NCBI GenBank assembly: GCA_032622095.1
Contig: CP136062.1
Location: 139,704,351 to 139,768,350, forward strand
Direction: 5' to 3'
DNA: 64,000 bases
Source of the DNA: Siphonodentalium dalli
Taxonomy: Eukaryota; Mollusca; Scaphopoda; Gadilida; Siphonodentaliidae
Shown here one piece after another: positions 57,639 through 64,000 of this stretch (position 1 is its first letter; each line of letters starts with the position of its first letter). The position numbers and the translations under genes were made by a program. The notes below the pieces were generated by a model. That model ran no database searches, was not told the DNA's origin, and saw nothing but the letters and a program-made list of their open reading frames with translations.

Positions 57639-60210
57639 AGTTTGCCATCGCGAATCAGAAAATGGGAAAACGATAAATCTGAAGAATTCATAAACTTAGT
57701 TGGGATGCGCGCGGACGAATTGGAGGTAACTTTTGAAAAGTATTGCGATGGATGTACGTGTATAACAACGAATACCGCTCATTGTGCTTCTCAAATTGCG
57801 AACATTTTAACATCTGCAGCAGAAGAAATATTTGGTAAGTCTGATCGGAAATTTGTTAAAACTGATAATGCTAACTTTAAGCATAGAAACAACAGGCCAT
57901 GGTTTGACAAAGAATGTAGAATCAAACGAAAGAGGTTTAATAGAGCCAAAAAGAAGTTTAATAAAAATAAGTCTGAACTAAATAAATCCGTTTTAAGATC
58001 TGTAAGTAAGATTTACAAGAACACAATGAATGAACGTTGTAATATTGAACTTCGGTGTCTGTCGCAGAGGTCTACGGGTGAATTTTGGCGAACCCTCGAA
58101 AAGTACTCATCCAGCAGAGCGCCCAAAACTGAAATTCCCATTGGGGTGGACGATTTCTTTGAGCATTTTAAATCCCTGAATGTGGAAGAGGAAACAACTC
58201 AACTAGACCCCCTAATTAACGAGATGTTTGGTCTAGAAACAACTGATGAATTGAACAACCCCATCAGTTCAGAAGAAATATCCAATGTTATTGACAAGTT
58301 AAAATTAAATAAATCAAGTGGGGTTGATCGGGTCTCGAATGAGTACATCAAGACAACTAAAGACATTATGTTACCGTATTACACTCGTCTATTCAACTCG
58401 ATACTTGATACTGGTGTTTTTCCCCGATGAATGGACAGGGTTAATTGTACCCCTATATAAAAATAAAGGCTCTCGTGACAACCCAGATTCATATAGGGGA
58501 ATCACTTTGCTCAGTTGTATTGGAAAGGTATTTACCGGAATTCTAAATAAGCGATTATCAGAGTACATAGAACGACAGGGAATTTTAAGCGATAATCAGT
58601 CTGGATTTAGGAAACATCGTTCCACCTTAGACAATATTTATATATTATACGCACTTTTGGAAATTTATTTGCGAGGTGGGAAGAAACTATTTTGTACTTT
58701 CGTAGACTTCAAAAAAGCATTTGATACCGTTTGGCGACAGGGTCTGTGGGTAAAACTCTTGAGAAGCGGAATAAACGGAAAATTCTTCCAGGTAATCAGA
58801 TGTATGTACCAGGCCACCAAAGCTTGCGTTATGTCGGAGATCTGAATATTTTTCATGCACAACAGGAGTGAAACAGGGGGAAATCTTTCGCCTCTTCTAT
58901 TCTCGCTGTATCTGAATGACCTTGAGGATTTCTTAGAAAGCTGCCCTGTAGACGGTTTGAAATACCTGCCATCTCGTATGTATGAACAACTTGGCGCATA
59001 TTTGAATTTGTTCTGCATTCTTTATGCAGACGACACTGTTATTTTTTCAGACAATGCATGTGATATGCAACGCTCACTAGATGCCTTCAGCAATTATTCA
59101 AGTTCGTGGGAACTGACGGTAAACACAGACAAGACTAAGGTTATGATTTTTGGCAACAAAAGGGCTGAAGCTGACATTACATTTTCTATTGATGGACATG
59201 AACTAGAAGTTGTTGATGAATTCGTTTACCTTGGTGTCAAATTATTTTATAATGGACGATTTGTCGCGCGATAAAACATAACCGCGTGAAAGCAACAAAG
59301 GCTATGTATGGATTACTATCTAAAGTTCGAAAACTGTCCCTATCAACCGACCTGGCACTGAAACTTTTTGACTGGCTCATTAAGCCAATCCTTCTTTATG
59401 GGTACGAAGTTTGGGGGTCAGAAAATCTAAGGGACATAGAAGCCGTACATTTAAATTTTTGCAAGTCATTAACACATATGAAGAGTAGTACCCCAAATTA
59501 CATGGTATACGGTGAGCTTGGTCGTTGGCCTCTTTATATTGAGATAAAAAAGAGAATGATATCATATTGGTCCAAACTGATAACCCAACCTGACCACAGA
59601 TTAATGTACAAACTGTACAGATTGTTGATTTCCGTTGAAATGGGTGGAAAAGGGTTCGATTGATTAATTGCTATAGGACAACCCTCCAGTCTACTGGGTT
59701 CGAAGACACTTGGCAACGCCAAAAGACAATGACACCTTCGATGATAGGCAGTATGCACTCAACCTTGATTAATGCTTTTAAATCAGATTGGGATAGAGAT
59801 ATATCTGCCTCTTCTTCTCGTGGCGAATTATACAGACATCTCAAAACCAAGCCCACTCTCGGTGTTTTTTTTATTATGAATTGACATTTAATGACAGAGT
59901 AAGCATTCAAAAAATCAGAACAGCGAATCATAGATTGGGGGTAGAGGTGGCCAGATGGGGCAAAAATAAAAAGGGGAATAAAACGAAGCTTGTATGCTCT
60001 CTTTGTAAGGTCTCTATGTCAGACGAATATCATTTTATAATAGTTTGTCCGAAGTTAGCCGACATTAGAGAAAAGCTTATCCCAAATGAGTATTGGACAA
60101 ATGGATCCATTGACTATCTCTATAAACTTTTGAACTCTACTGATCTCATTCACCTAAAAAATCTCGCAACATTCATACGCATAGGTATGAAGCGATATGA
60201 TGACAACTGA
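57639..60210 (+). pseudogene. LINE ORF2: reverse transcriptase and C-terminal CCHC finger
   Basis: Same frame as the endonuclease after one stop. RT motifs in order: ISSEEISNVIDKLKLNKSSG, then a frame change near 58428, WTGLIVPLYKNKG, DSYRGITLLS, QSGFRKHRSTLDN, FVDFKKAFDTVWR (58698-58736), TTGVKQG, NLSPLLFSLYLNDL, LYADDTVIFS (YADD at 59023-59034) and YLGVKL. The C-terminal region reads LLYGYEVWGSENL, MVYGELGRWPLYIEI and CSLCKVSMSDEYHFIIVC. Frame changes occur near 58428, twice around 58820-58885, and near 59270, 59660 and 59875. It would copy LINE RNA at the nicked target if intact; as read it cannot be translated whole. Confidence 0.92.
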
Positions 60211-60748
60211 GGCTGATGACATGGTATATCTAAGGATAAAAACTGCCAATTTCCATGCTAACCAGTTATCAACCAGTCCTCGTTAAGACTTAGTGCATAT
60301 TGTATAATGCATTTTCGATATTTGATTACCTAATTACCTCTTAGACATGAGTATACCCTGTTTATATTACAGGCAACGCCAACGGTGATATATATGTATA
60401 TCCCAGCATATAGCATACTTAAGAATAAGTAATAGCCCCCTATTTCTCGACCATGATATATTATCGAGTACCATAACCAAAACAATGCCACTCGAGTATT
60501 CGCAGTTAGACGGTGAACTAATTTAACTTTTACACAGAATATATTGATTCTTTATATCTTAGGGTATGGTTATATAAGCAATTGTCGACTGTAATCGAAA
60601 CTGTATTCATTTCTATATGTTCGTGGGTGGATACTTGTATATATGTGTACATATGTTCTACATTATGCATGTCACTATATGTTATATGTTATATATTTTC
60701 CTTGTATCATGTAAAATGGCTGGAAATAATAAACAATCAAATCAAAGG
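60211..60748 (+). other. LINE 3' untranslated region
   Basis: AT-rich non-coding sequence after the TGA. It ends AATAATAAACAATCAAATC-AAA before GGTGGAGG, where LINE-related sequence appears to stop. Confidence 0.65.
60728..60733 (+). promoter_or_regulatory. Polyadenylation signal AATAAA of the LINE
   Basis: AATAAA about 15 bases before the probable 3' end, followed by the short CAATCAAATCAAA tail. Confidence 0.6.
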
Positions 60749-60988
60749 TGGAGGTAACTGAAGAATGACCTTCACCTAATACATATGAAACGTTCTTAAA
60801 GGATGACATCGTGTTTATTTGATTTGTACATCATATATCAATAATTGAAACTGGTGAATTAATTTGGGAATTGGTTTTTGTGAGTGGGAAATTGATTTAA
60901 CTAGCTGCTGTAGTTCTTGGTTTTTCCAGACCAAATTTGGCTGTGTGATAGCCCTGTCGTACACTTGGGGATTTATTAAAAAAATTAA

Positions 60989-61457
60989 AGGTACTCAACC
61001 CGTAAAGAGGGTCCCCATCTCAACATATTCCAACAACAACAATCCGATCAGAGGGTCCTATATTACTATTTCTTTGGCTTTGGGGGTAAAAAATATTTGA
61101 TTCGAGTCGAGGAACCCATCAAACAAAGCTCAGAGTTATTAGATATTGATTTTTCAAATTTGTTATGTTCTCGAGATTAGTACTAATAACTGCCGTAATC
61201 TGCTCTGGATGTGTACTCAAAATCTATTCAAACAGACAAGGATGAATAACTCTAAAATCAAGTGGTAATTTTAACGCAATTTTTAGTGAGTTCTGGGCCA
61301 GATAGTATTCCCGATAATGAAAAATAATAGATTTCTAAAATCGATATCTAACAAATCTGAGCTTTGATGGGTGACTTCCTCGACTCGAATCAAATATTTT
61401 TGACCCCCGAAGCCATTGAAATAGTAATTGAGAGGAGTTTTATCGGGTTGAGTACCT
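60989..61457. mobile_element. TTAA family A element, complete copy (469 bp)
   Basis: AGGTACTCAACCCG to CGGGTTGAGTACCT with TTAA at 60985-60988 and 61458-61461. Reverse-complement twin of 29632-30111 over almost the full length. Confidence 0.9.
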
Positions 61458-61461
61458 TTAA

Positions 61462-62118
61462 ACACATGACCTATGATTTTTCTAGCATTTTCGTGATGAA
61501 CTGGTGTCAATCTAGCTGGGTAAACACCACTGGAATAGCCTGTAGGCTTAAATTCAGAGAATTCGGTTGAAGCGTTAACACTGTCGCCTATGGGGAAACC
61601 ATTTAGTTCAGTGATTCCTGTACTCGTCCACGGTAAGTCATGGCGTATCGATAAAGCTATTAAGGGTGTATATATACACACATGCGTGTAATCTCTGTGT
61701 GTAAAATACATGGCATAAGGGAAGTCAAACTCTCTGCTATCAGGACATTTAAGGCCAGTTCAAAACATGTCTTCTCTTACGGATGTGGAAATATGTGTAA
61801 GTCTGTGATATTTGGCATTTTCTTAATGCACGAACACCAGAAGTGACACATCTGGTGTACACAGGCTTGATATAAACATGTTCGCGACAATGATGATTGC
61901 TTGGCGTGGGGTGTCGAAAGCATCAAATCGCCAAGGACTTAGTTGAATGTATCGGTCGGAATAATATGGGCAAGAAGGTACAATATGATAAGTTTAATTT
62001 AAATAGCTCAGAGCTAGTCTGGTAGTTTTCGGGATCATATATGGGCCCAAGTCGGGATCATATAGCCTCTGCGTAAGGAAATCCTGATAATACTGTCCCC
62101 ATGTTGCATACAACCTGA
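61462..62118. other. Unassigned sequence
   Basis: No gene or repeat recognised. The 142-codon minus-strand frame at 61283-61711 runs through the TTAA element and is not supported. Confidence 0.35.
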
Positions 62119-62122
62119 TTAA

Positions 62123-62170
62123 AGGTACTCAATCCGATCACCCCACGCCATCACCGGTATAAAAATCAAA
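62123..62170. mobile_element. TTAA family A left terminus
   Basis: TTAA at 62119-62122, then AGGTACTCAATCCGATCACC. No right terminus follows within a kilobase, so this is a fragment or a diverged longer copy. Confidence 0.6.
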
Positions 62171-64000
62171 AGAAGACTGACATTGATTGAAACAGAATGT
62201 CCAACATTTGGGTTATCGCGCGAACAGTTATTTTAAGCGGCCTGACGATTTCCGTCAGCCAATGGGCATCTGCACGTTCAGAGCTTGACTCACCGTGATC
62301 AAACATTGCCGCAATGATTGGGTTGTCAACGGACACATAATACATGGTCTGTATGACACATGTAAAACGCCAAATACACGATAATTACAGAGATTACATG
62401 CATGTGTGTATCCACCCTAACACAGATGTGTCGTTCTGTGTATGGATATGGTGGAATTTCAATAACGAATATGAATATACCTTCAGTTTCACGAGTTTTG
62501 ATATCCTTTTCTGTTTCATCTTGGAAGTAAAAAAGTAAGAGATTCAAAATAAGACTGAAAGGTTGGTTGTTAATGGCATACAAGAATATTAAACATAATG
62601 GCCGGATTTATAATCAATCTCGAGTTCAAACATTTGTATTTGAGGGGTGGACGTATATAACTCCGAAAATGTAAGAGATTATGAACATTTCGGAATTAAT
62701 CATCTTCATTGTATTAGAATGTGAGTAGTTGTAAAGAGTTAAAAAACAATTGATTTTTCTAAATTTGAAAGGATGAAGAGACCCGACTAGGCGGTACCAA
62801 GAGAATCTAGATGTAATTAATAATTTAACAGAAAATTGCAAACATCAAAATAGCCTGTTGTCTTTGGTCTATGAGAGGAAATTTCATTTATATGATAATT
62901 TTGACTAAGATTTTTACGTGCATAATATAGCTATAACTTTTGAATTGGCGTGCTCTACGATGAAAATTAAAACCTGATTGAATGTGCTTTTTGTAATCAT
63001 TAATAAACAATTACTTTGCTCACTTATGAGAGATACTGACACGCCATGCATTATACACTTCAAATATGTTTCTAATGTACACCCGCCAACTTTTAAGTTT
63101 ATATGTACTACATAGTGTGAGAATATACGTGCATATCAATGACAATGCACAACATATGCTGTCTCAAGATATTGGCAGACATGGACTACAACCTGTGTAA
63201 CTCGTGGATTATTTACGCCTGGTTTAATCGTAAACATCGTGTACGTGTATATTGTGAATTATATGGAGATGCCTGTATGTGGCACAACTGTTTTGTGTTT
63301 GTGTGTACATGTGTATGTGTAGTCAATAAGGTGTGTTTTCGCATGTTCCAATTGGTTCTATAATGTATGGACATTATTGTAACACTGTTGCTATATAATT
63401 AGTTGCATTTATCAGTGTTGCATATAAATGATGCGATTTGGTATCTACTACGCATACAACTACTTCATATATTTCATACATATGATCACATTGGTTTTGC
63501 AATCTTTCTTGTTTTAATATTTCTTCAGTTTCAGTTTTGAAACATTAAAGTATTGTTTGATAAACGTGGTGAGTTTCACTGATTATCCAGCATACAGGGG
63601 CGAAACAGTCAGCTTTAGCTTTGTTATGAACTCATGACTTATAACTTATAGGAACCAAATTTTCCAATATCAACGAGACTTGTGACTCACAACTTATCTT
63701 AAGCAAATTTTCGAATGATCAAGGAGAATGGAATGCATATTCTCAAATAAAGAGTGTATTTATGGGCAGGTGCATTTCTAAATGACAATATTAATTTGAA
63801 TTTCAAAACAACTATTTTCCTATTATGGTCTTGAGATACTTTAGCATGCATTTCTGCGTTACACTTTTAGATCGACGCGTCAATTTATATTAAACGCATA
63901 TGTGTCATTCGATAACAATCATAATGTGTATATTTGAACGTTTAATAAATGTCAATTTATATTTGTATATTATATAATGTGGACAGGTTTGTGTCGCAGA
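62171..64000. other. Unassigned AT-rich sequence to window end
   Basis: Short frames only, none with motifs. GTCGTTCTGTGTATGGATATGG near 62430 (in parts) resembles 49918-49945. A TG-rich stretch lies at 63290-63330. Confidence 0.35.

Noticed and set aside
61283-61711. 142-codon minus-strand frame
   Set aside because: Crosses a TTAA transposon and has no motif; likely chance.

Overview
The window reads as non-coding, repeat-packed DNA from an animal, most likely a lophotrochozoan invertebrate and plausibly a mollusc. The evidence is an APE-type LINE with eukaryotic architecture, many cut-and-paste transposons and MITEs with intact target-site duplications, a splice-acceptor-bounded terminal exon, AATAAA signals, and arrays of ~155-160 bp units tied to GACG/GTCT microsatellites. 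Those arrays recall the 'pearl'/HINE-type elements described in bivalves. The species assignment is an inference; I could not run a search. No bacterial-type operons, CRISPR arrays, rRNA or convincing tRNA genes were seen. Many of the longest open frames are carried by repeats or simple-sequence tracts.

Layout. 1-3.2 kb: a long-TIR transposon cut by the window edge, a 37-bp minisatellite and two copies of a second TIR family. 3.5-4.4 kb: a TA-flanked hairpin MITE, the only plausible host exon (3701-3841, stop then AATAAA), and a decayed TTAA-family element. 4.9-9.8 kb: two blocks of ~155-160 bp degenerate repeats. 10-12.2 kb: a LINE tail, then three strong palindromes. 14.2-15.6 kb: a second ~160-bp array family. 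16.1-20.0 kb: chained 'CTAG' elements. 20.1-26.7 kb: a large inverted repeat carrying two divergent, broken copies of an uncharacterised gene with HEEADT and DTD motifs. 26.8-35.9 kb: more CTAG units, TTAA-flanked elements, a hairpin MITE with an 8-bp duplication, and a LINE fragment. 36.2-39.5 kb: three elements nested inside each other. 40.5-44.5 kb: a 4-kb element with ~450-bp terminal inverted repeats. 44.6-49.7 kb: five CTAG units head to tail. 49.7-60.75 kb: one LINE, split by a 4.15-kb insertion. 60.75-64 kb: TTAA elements and otherwise featureless AT-rich sequence.

How the parts relate. The genes here are almost all element genes. The LINE encodes an ORF1 (N-terminal domain, CCHC knuckle, SGNH-esterase-like domain) and an ORF2 (aspartate-rich leader, APE-type endonuclease, reverse transcriptase, C-terminal CCHC finger). 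It is broken by several single-base frameshifts, many beside homopolymers. Nesting gives a relative history. The LINE was hit by the 4.15-kb block, which contains a TTAA element. A palindromic element was hit by a MULE-like element that was then hit by a further TIR element. One TTAA insertion has a matching empty site elsewhere in the window.

Most worth checking are the divergent HEEADT/DTD gene pair, the LINE with an aspartate-rich segment ahead of its endonuclease, the self-chaining CTAG family, and the unusually perfect or hierarchical palindromes at 10.7, 12.1 and 53.1-53.6 kb.
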